Source: Solea solea (lineage: Eukaryota; Chordata; Actinopteri; Pleuronectiformes; Soleidae). From it: a stretch of DNA of 64,000 bases. A program made the translations under genes and the position numbers. The DNA lies in assembly GCF_958295425.1 (NCBI RefSeq), contig NC_081136.1:18178881-18242880 (forward strand), read 5' to 3'. The notes under the pieces were generated by a model. It made no database searches, was not told the origin of the DNA, and was given only the letters and a program-made list of their open reading frames with translations. Shown one piece after another: positions 22,488 through 35,711 of the stretch (the first letter of the stretch is position 1; each line of letters begins with the position of its first letter).

Positions 22488-24304
22488 GAGCAGCAGACTC
22501 ACTGATGTGACTGTATATATGCCTTTGCCTTTGTTTAGTGAAATTGTTTAATAATCCTTTTATATCTTAAATACTGGAGATTCTCAATAATGGAAGAGAA
22601 CATTTTGTATACAAGCCGGAATCTCTACTTTTGTACACAATGAATGTTGCATTTCTAGATATTTTCTTTTTGTTTCTGTGTTTCAATTTTCATTTTAATA
22701 CCACAGAACAGATACAGATTTGATTATATCACATCTTACAAATCTACCCAAAACCTCTATTCTAAACCAGGGGCCTCAAACTCAAATGATCTGGGGGCCA
22801 ATCTCGTCCAGTCTGGTCAGGAGGAGGCCGGTCAAGTGAAAAAAAGTCCACCATAGGAACACTGCTACTTATTCTGTTTATTGAATAGGCTCCCAGATTG
22901 GCTGCATCTCCCCGCGACCCTCATGTGGAGGATAAAGCAGTAGACAATTAATGTATGGGCACAGGAATCTGGGTTTCTAATCTGCAATTCATGTGTTCTT
23001 ACATTAGATATATATTAGGTACATGGGCGTGCAACATTAGAAAAATTGGAGGTCAGAGACATGGTTGCATGCAGTCAAAAATCTCATCTGTATGGAATTG
23101 GAATTGGAATTGAGTCAGAATGGAGTTATGTGTATTATGTGAACGTAGCCTTAAGTATAAGTATGTGAACTAATACAGCAAAGAGTTCGTGAAGGCATGT
23201 TCATTTTGCTGAATATTAGTAAAACCTCTTTTCAACATAAATCTGTTTTATACCAATGTTAGATTACATCACCTCCAATTTCCCTGGGGATTTGTTCTTG
23301 TATAAAAATGTGTGCGCTTGATCTGACCATTGTAACAATAAAGACATTTTTAAGTTCAGCTGTTGTTATTTTCCTCCATTTTATTAAGTCAAATTTATGG
23401 ATTAGCCAACACATTTCTCAGAATTGCTGCAATAATGGTCAAAATCACTGGATCTCATATCGGACAGATGAACATTTAGATTGATACAATCCACCACACG
23501 GCTGGCTGATACAATCCAACAAATCCAATATATCACATGCTTCAATATGCACAAAAATGTCAATAAAAATCAGCAACAGCATGTTTGCTGAGTAATGGTG
23601 TGGGCTGTTTATTTCTTCTTCATGGGAGAAGAGTAGTTGTTGCACAGTTGCACAAATATGGCATGAACAGCTTCATGACTGTATCAGAGTGACATGGGAA
23701 AGTGGTATACCGAGTAAAAATAACAAACAATGGCATCTTTAACTATTGGCACTTCTTACACTGAGGTGTCATTAGCTTATTCAATAAATCTCAGTTTTGA
23801 TTATAAGGATAATTCAACAGTTGTACATTTCAGGCTTTTTTGCATGAAAAAACTATAAATGACTTTTATTTTGCTTAAAATCTTAAGCAAAAGGCATCTA
23901 AAAATTGGTTTTGTGTCAAGAGGTGCATAGATGATATTTAAAAACCAAAAGCACAATCAGTTGAAACAACAGTTAGAAGAAGTTGATATACTTTACACAT
24001 TTAATAAAAGGAAAGGAAATCCACTATAGAACCTTTTTTTATTTTTATCTTCACTCTCTGCTCCACATATAAAGATACATAAGATAAATGTGCTCAATTC
24101 CCTGACTATTGACCATTTCCTCTGTTTTTATTCTAACATACAACCAGTGTCACTCCAGAGTATTTGTATAATATGAGGTCCATACAGTGATCAGAATAAC
24201 TGATATAATACAATCACGAGGGAACATTTATTAAAGTTTGGTCCATATATTGTGTCTTTTTAATTCCTCTTCTTGGTCTCTGGTTGGTGACCTAGCTGGG
24301 TGTG
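22488..24304. other. med11-arrb2 convergent intergenic region
   Basis: This holds the presumed 3' UTRs of med11 (plus) and arrb2 (minus). At 22770-22960 are worn fragments of dispersed repeats: a GGGGCCTCAAACTC hAT-type end and a CCCGCGACCCTCATG tail like that at 49500-49580. From 23350 to 24304 I see only AT-rich sequence and no gene. Confidence 0.6.
23335..23340 (+). terminator. Likely med11 polyadenylation signal
   Basis: An AATAAA in AACAATAAAGAC lies about 850 bp after the med11 stop. Use is inferred from position and context only. Confidence 0.4.
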
Positions 24305-27300
24305 CTAACAGAGGGGGTTAAAATCCTCATCGCTGTGGTCCTTCAACCCTCTTAACTGCAGGCGAGCAAAGTCCTCAAAGACAAAGTCATCAAACTGGTG
24401 GGAAGAACTACAAAAAAAGGGAAAAAGGGGATTTCAATTTTCAAAGAGAAAGAAATTGTTTTATATTTATATTTTGGTTGTACTTTTCTTTCAGTATTGC
24501 TTATTTAATTTCTATGTAATAAAAAAATGACCCTGTTGTTATTATTTATCATTATCATCATTATTATTGTTATTATTTATCCTTTTCTAGTACTTCTTGT
24601 ATTAATCACTTGCCTATGTCTGAACCCTTTGCTGCTGTGAATTTCCCCAGTGTGGGATCAATGATGCCAATGAATCTAATCTTATCTAATCTGAATGTCT
24701 ACCTGCAACTCTTTTGAGACAAAATGTGTTCTTGCAAACACATAAACACACACGTATGCACACATACTTACTTTACAGTGAAGTCTATCAGGTTTGTAAC
24801 TTCAGTAGCATTAGCCGCTGGGGAAACAGGACACATTAAGGAATTTTATTACAAGATGTAAAACTTCTAACTCACTCATTTCATGTACGAGTGGTATGTC
24901 CCTGTGCCTGTGTGTGTGTGTGCGTGTGTGTGTGTCCTACCTGTCTGCGGTTCAGAACAGGGCTTGCCCATAGGTTTGGGATGCATCAGGACAAAAGGAA
25001 GTTCCACTGCTACATCCCTACATGTATAATACACACACGTATACCAGTGAGTCACTCATATATGTTGAAGAGAAGACACAGATAGTGAATTGTTTTTGTA
25101 CTTTCTTACTGTGGCACAGCATGTTCAATTGTAATATACTGTACAGTAGGTCAGCTAAAGCTGCAGTGGGCAGGATCTGTCTGTCTGTCTCTTAAACACA
25201 TAACTGTCAACGATTGACTGCAGGTGCCCTGCACCATACTTTAATGGGGTTTGGTTTACAAAAAAAATCCTGAATCCAGGCCTGTATCCAGAACATCAAC
25301 AAAATCAAATCATCTCTTCCTCTGCCAAAACCTACATCACCAGAAAACTTAATTTCGATCTTCTGTATCCTGTACTTTTTTAAGTTATTGTTCAAAAACA
25401 GACACAGACAAGCTCAGCCAAGAATATAACATCCTTGATGAATATAATAAACAGACAGAGAATATACTGACCAGAGTTGATATTTTGTATATATTTTGTT
25501 TTTCTTCTTTCAGCTTCTCCCTTTAGGGGTCGCCACAGCAGATCATCTGCCTCAATCTTGTCCTCTCCCTTGTGTCCTCTCCTGGTACACCAACTGTCCT
25601 CATGTCCTCCTTCACAACATCCATGAATCTCCTCTATGGTCTTCCTCTTTTCCTCCTGCCTGACAGCTCCATCTGCAACATTCTTTGTCCAATATAATCA
25701 CTATTGCTCCTCTGCACGTGACCAAACCATGTCAACCTTGACTCTCTTACTTTATCTCCTAACTGTTCAACCTGAGCTGTCCCTCTAATATGCTCATTTT
25801 TCATCCTGTCCATTCTCTTCACTCCCAACAAAAATCTCAGCATTTTCAGCTCTGCCACCTCCAAGTCTGCCTCTTGTCTTTTAGACAGTGCCATTGTCTC
25901 CAAGTCATACATCATAGCAGTTCTCACTATCATCTTCACTGATCAGAGATGATATAATGTAAGAAAAAGAGGTAGTTGGAGAATAGTGTGTCATTACATA
26001 GAACATCAGCATAACGTGTGACTTTGTGCAACTCTTTTAAGTTTTGTTGAGCAGCAGGGAAGCAAGTCATGGTTGTGCAGCATAATCACCTACCCTCCTC
26101 TAGACACCACCAGTTTGACTTTAACTCTGTAAGAAACCACTATCCCCATCATCTCCTTGTTGCTCCCTTCTTTCACTCTGTAACACAAACACACAGATAA
26201 GACATACACAGCTCGGGCATAAGAGGAACAGGGAATGTACATACACTCAATACATACTTATTCTGTATATCAATGAGTTATACTAATGTCATATTGTGTA
26301 TTGTGTGTCTGTGTACATGGTGCTGGAGGCCAGGTTGGTGTCTTCATGCTTTAGTTTTCCATCCAGAGCCAGACCTCTCTTCTCCCTGTTGCTGCCCAGC
26401 ATGGGGGTCACAGTGTAGACCTTACAGGAGGTAGAGCTGGGAGACACCTGGTCACTGAAGGTGAGAGTGGGTGTAACCAGTCAGGGAGACAGTGGCATTA
26501 TGGGAAGACACATTTTGGACTGTTGCTACACATTTGCTCCTGATGTTTTAATGCTTGTATATATTAATTATCATCTGCATATAAACGCAGCTAAGCTCTT
26601 GTATTCACTGTCATCAGCTGATGGACAACTTGCCGCCGTCCTTTATTTGTCCATAGGCATACTATTGTAGCAATCTGCAGTCTCACCATTAGGAAAGGTC
26701 CAGACAGAGAAAATGTCTTTAAGATGAGATCTGGAATTATAATGTCTAACTAGTGTAGTTGGTAAATGGCTAAGTCCAATCTGCCAGTCCTGCAAATATT
26801 TCACAATAAAAGCCATGTTTAAAAACTGAATGGGCCACATCGTTGGTCTAGTGGTTAGCGCCGTTGCCATAGCAGCAAAAAGACCCAGGTTACTTTGAAA
26901 CAGAAAGTTGGATTTGTGGCATATGTAACACATTGTGACGTTGTTTATGTAGCTGTGAAGCATGAGTGGAGAATTCTAATCATGTGACCTGATCCAAAAT
27001 GAGGAACCAGGTTCAGTGATGAAAATGAGCTGCATCCAGTGTGGCTCCAGTGTTAGTGATATGAGTGTGGTCACATAGTTATTTACAGCGTCTGTAATTG
27101 GTCTGCATTTCCCAGACCTCTAGTGCCGTAAATGTTAGAAAAGTTGTGTCACTTTAAAACTGGTTGCAGTTGAGAAGTCTGAAAAAAACTGTGATGCAAT
27201 GCAAATGTAACTCTGGCTAGCCATTGTTAGCAATATCAGTTGATAACAACGCTGTACATGGTATTTTGTACGCACAAACTGCATAGCAACATGTCTACAG

Positions 27301-29819
27301 TTAAAACTTAAACAGTACTATGTTTACAACTGATTTACTATGGAACAAACAGGACAGAAGTGCTAGTAACGGTAAAAGTAGCAGTGTTTGTATGGTGGCA
27401 GCCGTCAGGGTTGGTAAGGATCCTCCGACTTAGAAATCCTACTACAAATGGAACGTACCATTATCAAAGCTTTATGGAAATTGATTGGGGTCCAGATAGG
27501 ATGTAATCTGGGTCCAGATCTGGATCACGGTCCACCATTTTGTGACCCTACATTAGAACTTTAATGCTGTCCATTAGGGTTACCAACTGTTCTGATAATA
27601 TGCATTTGTTCCATATTTGAAAGATATGGAATTGTTCCTTGTTTTTGATAATCAAGTCAGTGCAAAGTAATTACAGATTAGACTAATGAAGATTTTGTGA
27701 TTTGTATGAGGGAAAATAAAATCCTCTTCCTGCTGTCAGGCCCTCTCGATCTGGTCATTCATTACTATCCAACCGAAAATGACTTTTTAATTGGTCATCC
27801 AATGCACCATGAGTCCTGTGTATCGTAGCAATGGAGACGCAGTGAGATGTAAAGGTAAAATGGCAACAGGAGGGTAATGCTCCGGTGAAAAAAAGAAGAT
27901 TGCAAAAATATAATCAAATTTCACTCGTATTTGATTGATTGATTGGGATTGTATTTATTCATTTTAGCATCCCCACCTCAAACACACACACACACACACA
28001 CACCCCTCCCCCACTTGTCATCAAATCTCGCCATACAGCTGTCAATAACATATCTGAACAGGGCCTATGTTTTACATAAATAAATACTGTACAACAAGAG
28101 CTAACATTGAATTTTAAGTAAACCTTTGGTTAAAGTGACAAGTACAACTTGTCATTATCACCTTAGTAAAGAAGCATAATGAAGAAAGCAATAAATACTC
28201 ACTCTGCTTCAAGCAGGGCTACTGGACACTTGTACTGAGCCGTGGAGAATAAACAGATGTCAGCAAACTGACAAACTGACAAGAGGAGAAGAGAATGAGT
28301 TCAGCTGCTCTTTTGTTCTTTGTCATCATCCTCATCATCATAATCATCATCATCAAACGTTATTATTCCACGAGGAAGAAATGTGATTACCACCAGGCAA
28401 AAGACATGATAACATTTGACAGTGCATGCAACGCACAATGTTTGATGAAGTCACAGGAAAAAAATGAAGGCTGAGGTTGTTCCATGCACTAAACAAAAAT
28501 AATTTACTGAGACTTCAAAATGAGTTTAACCTTTCTTCCCAACATTGATTTGTATCAGAATGACTGAGAGAGATTGAGTTACCAGAAATCTTAACTCTCT
28601 TCACAGTCTTGGTGGAGTTGTTGGTAACATGGACATTGACACTGATGGGCTCACCATGGTAGTACAGCTGCAGAGAAAGAGAGACTTGGCGTGAGTGTAT
28701 TCCACTAATCATGTGACACATCAAAGTATGGGAGTGTTTTACCTCCTTATCCAGTGAGGCCTCTAAATGTAGAGACCTGTCAGACATGAGGAAGCTGCGA
28801 TAGGTCTCCACCATGGGCTGAGGACCGGATTTCTCTGGTGCATACTGAACCTTCCGGATCACTAGATGCACAGAGTTCCTGCACACATGTACATTTATGG
28901 AGGACACATGTCATTCACAGAAAATGTGTCTAAGTTAATGAGTTTGGTCTCAAATGTATGGGAGACCTTTGGTGGATCTTTTCCTCCACACTCTTTGCAC
29001 AGAAGACTCGAAGCTCGTAGTCCACACCACACGCCTTCCCGGTGTCCTCTGGGCTCGGCTGCAGAGTCACAGAGCACGGCAGGTTCTGGGGGATCTGACA
29101 AAAACAAATACAGAAATCAAAATCTAAATGTCAGCTGTTAGTGCACCATCATATACAAACAACAAAACACATCAAAGTGTATATGGGATGAAACCTAATG
29201 TTATATAAGAGTATTCATAAGCCACAGGCAGGGTCAATGAACCACTGCTGACACCATCAGTAAGTTCAAAAGTATTTATTTTGTGTGTGGATTCCTTCCT
29301 TCTGTTTTTTTTTTTAGCGTGGCTGAGATTGGGTTCCTCGGAGCAGGGTGCCCAACCCCTCCTCACCAAGAACCAGCCTGACAGTGCATTCCATTTTTCA
29401 GTGCATTCGATATTTCCAAGGTCATGGCGCTTTCCTGCACAGGAATGCCTTCTGAATTCAGATTTCAAATTTGGAAACTGGGAGAAACCTCGCATAGATA
29501 CACTGCTACACTGTTGTGCGCTGAATATGTAGAGTGTTGTTATCGACTGTTTTTTTTCCAACTTTTCAACTGGAACATGGCAAATTTGGAGGTGACATCA
29601 CTCCCACAAATTGGTTTATACTGTATAGAAATAGTAATCTTTTCTATTTGACTGGGGATTTTGTATTAATGACACTTTTGTTTGAAACTCTTTCTATAAT
29701 TTTTACAGTATATAAAATAATCTGGAGCACACTGGGCAAATTTTCCATTTTAGTTTTTCTGTGATTTTTGTAAAAACCTGGGTAGAACTTGAAGTTAATC
29801 ATTTCATTTGTTTATTATT

Positions 29820-29871
<52 letters not shown>

Positions 29872-31823
29872 GGATAGATTAAGACTGTGTGCAATGTTAT
29901 GCAGGACATGCATAGGGTACTTTGTTTTTTGTGTTTGAATATTCACTTGAATCCTTTTAATGTAAAGACAATAAAAATAGTTGTTTCCTTTAGTCTTGTG
30001 TCAATCTGTAAGCAACAATTAATGAGTTACAACTCAGACAATTAAAATCAAATTTTTAAAGCCTTTTTGTCTAAATATCGATATTGCAAAATATCGATAT
30101 TTTTTATATTATAGAAAACCCATCTAGATATAATTTTTTTTAAATTGTTGATGTTATTATTGTGCTTCTGTTTGGTCTTTGTGAAAACAAACAATGTTAC
30201 ATTATTTGTTCGCAGAGTCCTTCATCTGAAAAAAGGTTCTGTGAAACTATACTAGCGATGCGTTTGTGTGTATACAGCAGCAGAGCAGTGGTGGGTGTGG
30301 TCAAGAATCATGCAACCTGAAGAATGTAAAGCAACTCTTATCAGTGTATCTTGATTGGAAATCACATGGACACAAAGAAAGTCATTTTACGTTTCTTTTT
30401 ACAGTTAATCAGATTATTTATAATATAAAAAAAGCACAATAAACCTGAGGTGACAAAATGTTTTTTCTTTCATTTTTTAAAAATGTTAATGTCACAATAT
30501 TTGCACTTGTTCCAGTTGAGTTGCAGAGGCTGTGTTGATGTTTGGTGTTCTTACAGTGAAGCTGAAGCCACAGGCGTGTTGACCCAGCTTCTTCACCAGT
30601 CTCTCCTGCAGCAGGCTCAGAGGTTTCTTCTCCTCCTGTAGAGGAGGAAACACCTGTACGGTACTGACATACAGATCCTTCCTGAACGAAAGGCCCAAGA
30701 CGTCCAGGTCTTCCCGACCGTAGCAGAATGCACAGGTGAGCCTCACAAACACTGAGGATAGACAGACACATTCAGTTCAGTGTGGACAGAGATCAACAGT
30801 TTGTTTTTTTACACAGTTTAACTTTGCCTATATGTTCTCTCACCTTTTCTGTTTTTCAGATACTCTGGATCAACAAGGATCACTCCATCTACAGAGAACA
30901 CACACATAGTGTATCAGGGTGGTATTAAATCAGGGGTCTCAAAAGAGGAAAACAAACAAAAAAGGTGAGGTGTCCTCACTAAGAATACAAACTAGTTTTT
31001 GTGCTTTCAAAGCTCACCTACAGGGTCCACATGGTCTAAGTGATCAACAAAATCTCGCTTTCCCAGATAAACTGTCAGCTGTGGAAACAAAAGGGGAAAA
31101 AAGTAGCAATTAACAAAAATCTACAAGAGCAAGTGAAGGTGAAGAGAAATAAAAGTCGTACTTTGCAGTTGGGGCTGGACTTCTTGAAGACTCTGGGGAG
31201 AGAGGACAGTGCAGATAATGACACTGAATATGTGACTTGCATTCCTGTTCTTTTTTTGCCTCTTATGGCAGAGCTGAACACTGCATGTATGTGATTAAGA
31301 CAAAAGTTTATACACAGAATAATTTCTTCTCTTATCTCCCTAGAGAGAAGCACTTCCTGTCCATCAGAGCATGGACGTCCCACTTCACGGACACTTTTTA
31401 CACGCCAGTTGTCAGATTAGTGGCATGTAGAAGAATGTAGTTGTTGTGGACTGTTTCATGGATTTCTTTAAATGAATTGTGGGTATTTGTGGCTACATTG
31501 TTTCATTCACTGTAATATTTATTTATAGATTTTTAGGGTCTAAAGAGCACAATGTATTTTACACTAATGAATATGACAATGACGTGTGTGTGTGGGTGTG
31601 TGTGTGCCATGTACATCAACACCACAGTTTCCTTTATTTCACACTGTTCCTGACTTTACTTTATCCTCTTACACATGTCGACAGTGTTGAGTGAAAGTCT
31701 CATCCATGATCAATTTCTGTGAAACACATTTAGCTGCACTTTACAATGAACTTCCTGAGCTACAATGTGCTGCTGTCAGCCATCACCGCTGCTTTCCAAC
31801 AGCTCCCTTTGTGCCACTGCTCC

Positions 31824-31858
<35 letters not shown>

Positions 31859-34800
31859 TCCACAGGAAGTGGGACATTTTGTGAAAGTGAGGATCTCAGT
31901 TTTGGCTGGTCCTCACGCTCTGTCACGCATTAAATGGGCTGTTTAGGGGTTAAGACGATTTAGGGTTAGAATTAGGTTAAGGTCAAGGTCAAGGTCAAGG
32001 AACAGCACTCTAATGAGTGCTATGAAGGCATGGACACAAAGGGACTTATAGATGGTTTGATTTAAAAAAAAGTTTTTGAAAGAAAATGACGGACATAACG
32101 TCTTATATCATTGAGTTATCAAAACCAATTTAGTTAAATAACTACACTACATAATGAAAGAATGTAGGAGAGAAAGCTGCGGAGCAGGGAGATGAACGAA
32201 AGGAATGATATGATATGTCAGTGTTGATGTCGCCATGCATTGACCAATGTGGGAAAATCTGGAAATGTTAGGAGCATGTCATACTCAGTTATTAACGTTT
32301 ATTTTCTAATTCCTAATTAACCTCACATGGGCCAGTCATTACATTACATTACATGTCATTTAGCAGACGCTTTTATCCAAAGTCAGGGAGGGCGAAGGGC
32401 CGCATGCATCCTGCGGCCTGTATCCTGCCCAGTACCCACAGCTCAGTTAGCTGTATGTACATCATACCTGTCACATCTGTGTCCCTTCAATTTCACATGC
32501 AGTACAATAAAACAAAGCTCTGTGATGGAACGCACAAAGAGTGTGCGTTCCATCACAGAGAAAAGCTAAACAGGAAGTGATTTAAATGGATCCCAGGGAA
32601 TGAGGTCAGTGTATCTCTAATGTGGATGCCAGGAATCGTTATGCAACAACAGAGTGTTGTTATTAATCAGATGGCTTAATCCAGGGGGTTCATAAATGTA
32701 GCTGCTTAACTGTAGTAGAAAATGATGACTGTGAATGTGTTGAAGAGCTGATGTGAACAGTGTTCAGGCCAACTCAGCTTCATGGTGACTTTCTGCTCAC
32801 TGCTGCAGTTTTTAACAGCGTTAGAATGATTTTGTGCAGGAATGTGCTGCCTTTTACATCCTGAGGAAAGAAACACATCCTGGTTATCTTCAGAACTGTC
32901 CTTTACACTGCAGGACACGTGAAGCCTTTCCTGTCATCCCCTTGTTTTTTTTGTTTTAAAAAAAAAAAGACTTATCATGATAACAACCCTCAGCAGTGAA
33001 AGTCCTTCCATGAGCTCAGCAATGGAACCTGTGAGGTCAGCACTGAGGACAGGACACAGTGTCTTCCTGCTCAAATGTCACTCACACATTTACACTGTGC
33101 AATTTTGGGCTGTAAGACACTGGCAGTGTCAGTGTCAAGAATTTTAGGATGGACATCTCCCAGTTTGACTGCTGCTACCAACCGTGTCATCCCTCTACAC
33201 TGCTATAGTAGAAAACTAGAGATAAACAATGAAGTGAAGCACGTAGCATCTCTGGCTCTTTTTGTGTGGTTTTGCGCCGGGGCTGCATTGACCTCTGTGT
33301 CATTTCTATTGTTCTTTAGTAGATGTGGGTCATAGCAGCAGTCACACTGTGAGAGGGTCATCCTAAATTGCTTATACTCTTTTTCCCCAGGCTTTTTTTG
33401 GTTGCAAGACTGTGATGGCCCCCTTTAAATCTTACTTACAGTACGACGTAAGACCACTGCTTTTAGTCATCCTTGGTCTGAAGTCGCATATACAGTAAGA
33501 ATGAGAATTGGCCCATGACCTCCTCTACCTTTTAAACACAGCACAAGTTACTACAAGTAGCAAAGAGCTGTAATATAGACAGAATACAATACCACATATG
33601 TTCGTTAGCTATTGTCATAAATAGTGAGTAATATTCTTTGACGATAATAATAATAAAACATTTGATTTATATGTATCACAATTATTTTATTTATTTATTT
33701 ATTTATTTTTTATGTAAGATTACATAATATATGAGCTTGTTAGGTGTTTTATTTATAAATGTCCATTACCCTAACCCAGTTGTCCATATGTTATTATTTA
33801 CAGACTTTTTGATTCCATTTCATTTTGCAACATAAATATTTTTTTTATTTTCAACTATGTGTGATTCTGTATCACAGCAAATACATTTACTTCTGTGAAA
33901 TATCGTGAATATTGCAATTGCATTATCATGATGGTGTAATGCAACATTATTACAGTTAAAAATGTTCCTTTAAAGATAACCTGCAAGAATATGCTCTGAC
34001 TTTAGGGCAGAAGTTATAGCCAAATTAGATCAAGACGGATTTTCCTTTTTTTCGTTTGTTTTGTTATTTCTTTCATTTTCAACGCACTCTGGTCAAAATT
34101 CCCAGCTCCACTCCGATCACATGCCTTGTTATACAGTATAACAGTATTTCTGATTTTCCTCCAGGTACCACCAGAGGAAGCTTGCGTACCACTGGTGGTA
34201 CATGTACCACAGTTTGAGAATCACAGTTTTAGGATAATTGGCCTTTGAATTAAATTGTCCTGTTGTGGCAATTGTGGTCATTAACATATTATCATGTTCA
34301 AGTCCTACTTCCCTCACTACACAAGAAATAACATGAAGCTAACTGAATATATCAGATAAAATGTATAATTCTGTGGCACAAACCTCAAATCACATTTGTG
34401 TTTGTAAAAGATATTAAACACCACTGCTTGTTTCCCATGTTAAACATATTCATAGATATGTTTACTGTCCTTAAACAAATATCACACTCTTCACTACCTT
34501 GTTTCAAAGAAGGTGCAGGTGTCCGACCACTCGTTTTAATTAACCACAGAACAAGTTAATAAATCATATTTATCTCTTTCTAACATTTGATTTTTGGAAC
34601 AAAATGTTTCTTTGACTCCAGATGGCTGGGTGGGCCAGTGAGTAGTGTGGTCTACCCAGGCCGATTACTGGCTACACTGCTGCCATAGACTCTGCACTTT
34701 TTTATCACCAGCTGCCACTGCTTTACAAACAACAGTCCACAGTAAAAACTCATCTACTGTACAAACAGTGGGAAATGATGTGACTAACAACTGCAACTGT

Positions 34801-35164
34801 GGGAGATAAGACAGAGGAGGAGTGTGTGTCCAACCACTGTTATTTATATAGTGTCTAATGTACAGTACATCATGAGACATTAACAATGTGAGTGAATGCA
34901 TCTCTCTTGTCATGTTCCACTGTGTCTCCTCTGAGGATCTCTGTTTACAGAGCTGCTCACTCACTGACGCACAAACTATCCACATGTATTCAGTCTGTCT
35001 CATTGTCCTTACACTGACTGAGGAGTTAGTTCCACATGATGATATGAAGTCTAGTTTAAGGACGTGTAAAAAGTAACTTCTGTGTTGTCCTCCTCTCTTT
35101 CCACGCTCTGACAGAAAGACCATAAAACCTCCTCTTACCTCGTCCCCGCTCCTTTGTCTCCCAT
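24305..35164 (-). CDS. arrb2: arrb2, beta-arrestin 2
   Basis: Complete in 14 coding exons: 35139-35164, 31162-31192, 31018-31078, 30844-30888, 30555-30751, 28967-29094, 28743-28878, 28583-28667, 28203-28275, 26317-26454, 26094-26177, 24941-25017, 24772-24817, 24305-24407. They sum to 1230 bp, or 409 residues, the length of human ARRB2. It is a cytosolic scaffold that binds phosphorylated GPCRs, uncouples G proteins and links receptors to clathrin/AP-2. Visible: start [34 protein letters not shown] (finger-loop region), [20 protein letters not shown] (lariat region), a clathrin-box-like NLIDF, and the AP-2 motif [15 protein letters not shown] near the end. Exon choice favours ARRB2 over ARRB1 ([11 protein letters not shown]; no extra loop before ELPF). 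Two conserved Arg are Cys: CAFCYGRED and VCQFADIC. Confidence 0.97.
24630..24695 (+). mobile_element. L2-type LINE 3' tail fragment
   Basis: TGAATTTCCCCAGTGTGGGA followed by CTAATCTTATCTAATCTG is the characteristic end of L2-group LINEs. Only the tail remains, in an arrb2 intron. Confidence 0.6.
25498..25937 (-). mobile_element. Non-LTR retrotransposon fragment in arrb2 intron
   Basis: On the minus strand it reads [20 protein letters not shown], then [10 protein letters not shown] and SGRRKRGRP, a pattern familiar from the end of reverse transcriptase ORFs of fish non-LTR elements. It is 5'-truncated and sits in the arrb2 intron between 25017 and 26094, in the gene's orientation. Confidence 0.8.
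26830..26895 (+). repeat. tRNA-like head of a dispersed repeat
   Basis: GGTCTAGTGGTTAGCGCCGT resembles a tRNA A-box region and is familiar as the head of a very common fish repeat. It is truncated after the second promoter-like segment. Confidence 0.45.
27100..27467. mobile_element. MITE ending in ACTACAAATGGAACGTACC (arrb2 intron copy)
   Basis: Shares CTACAAATGGAACGTACCAT and internal blocks (AAACAGTACT..., GGCAGCCGTC) with 56680-57402. It is a degraded copy; the left border is uncertain. Confidence 0.5.
29369..29605. mobile_element. Third, divergent copy of the CATTCCATTT MITE
   Basis: GCATTCCATTTTTCAGTGCA and TTGGAGGTGACATCACTCC resemble GCGTTCCATTTG and TTGGAGGTGACGTCGCTCC in the 56.7-57.4 kb element. 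Relationship judged by eye; borders approximate. Confidence 0.35.
29816..29872 (+). repeat. (AAT)n microsatellite
   Basis: An uninterrupted AAT/ATA run in an arrb2 intron. Confidence 0.95.
31826..31856 (+). repeat. (GT)n microsatellite
   Basis: A simple dinucleotide run in arrb2 intron 1. Confidence 0.95.
32338..32385 (-). mobile_element. SINE tail fragment (TTACA family)
   Basis: ATTACATTACATTACATGTC followed by ATTTAGCAGACGCTTTTATC matches the 3' part of the SINE copies at 13911 and 52091, in minus orientation. The tRNA-like head is missing. Confidence 0.85.
32518..32560. repeat. Perfect 18-bp hairpin in arrb2 intron 1
   Basis: CTCTGTGATGGAACGCAC, a 7-base loop (AAAGAGT), then its exact reverse complement GTGCGTTCCATCACAGAG. 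It lies just after the SINE fragment and is not explained by a repeat family I know. Confidence 0.95.
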
Positions 35165-35350
35165 GTCTCCCGTGTCTGTCTGCTTGTCTCGGGGTCTTTC
35201 TCTCTCTGTGTCCTGTGTGGACACTCGCTGACATCCTCAACACCATCGGCTCGTTGCGCCCCTTTCCTCTAACCACGCCCATATGTTATGATGGACAGCA
35301 CAGCGGCCCAATCACGTCACACTGATACACGTCATCAGTGTATCCACTAA
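35165..35350 (-). promoter_or_regulatory. arrb2 upstream region
   Basis: A moderately GC-rich stretch directly upstream of the arrb2 start codon, with CCAAT-like CCCAATC at 35308-35314 and no clear TATA box. Promoter function is inferred from position. Confidence 0.4.
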
Positions 35351-35711
35351 TGTGGGAGTGAGTGGGGCAGACCGCAGCTTGTTCACCACTATATTTTAAA
35401 ACACACTGATGAGTGAAGTTTACCATACACCGTTAAAAAATGCCCCACGTTAAATTAAGATAAGATAAGCTAGTACAATATAGAACGATATTGACAATAT
35501 AACTATAAAAAGTTAATATAGAATGTACATTATAGACAGTTTCCAGAATAAATACAGTATGTGCTTGATATCTACTCTATAAACAAAGATTGAACATGGG
35601 ATATTATATATGTATATTGCACATGTAAAATTACAGTATATTGCACGTGGGATGAATGTAGCCTGATTATGTGTGGTCTACTGAGAGCAGTGCTTGTACA
35701 GTTTCACACAC

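Noticed and set aside
34665..35282. 205-codon minus-strand open frame
   Set aside because: It overlaps arrb2 exon 1 in another frame and runs through its promoter and intron; composition is not protein-like.
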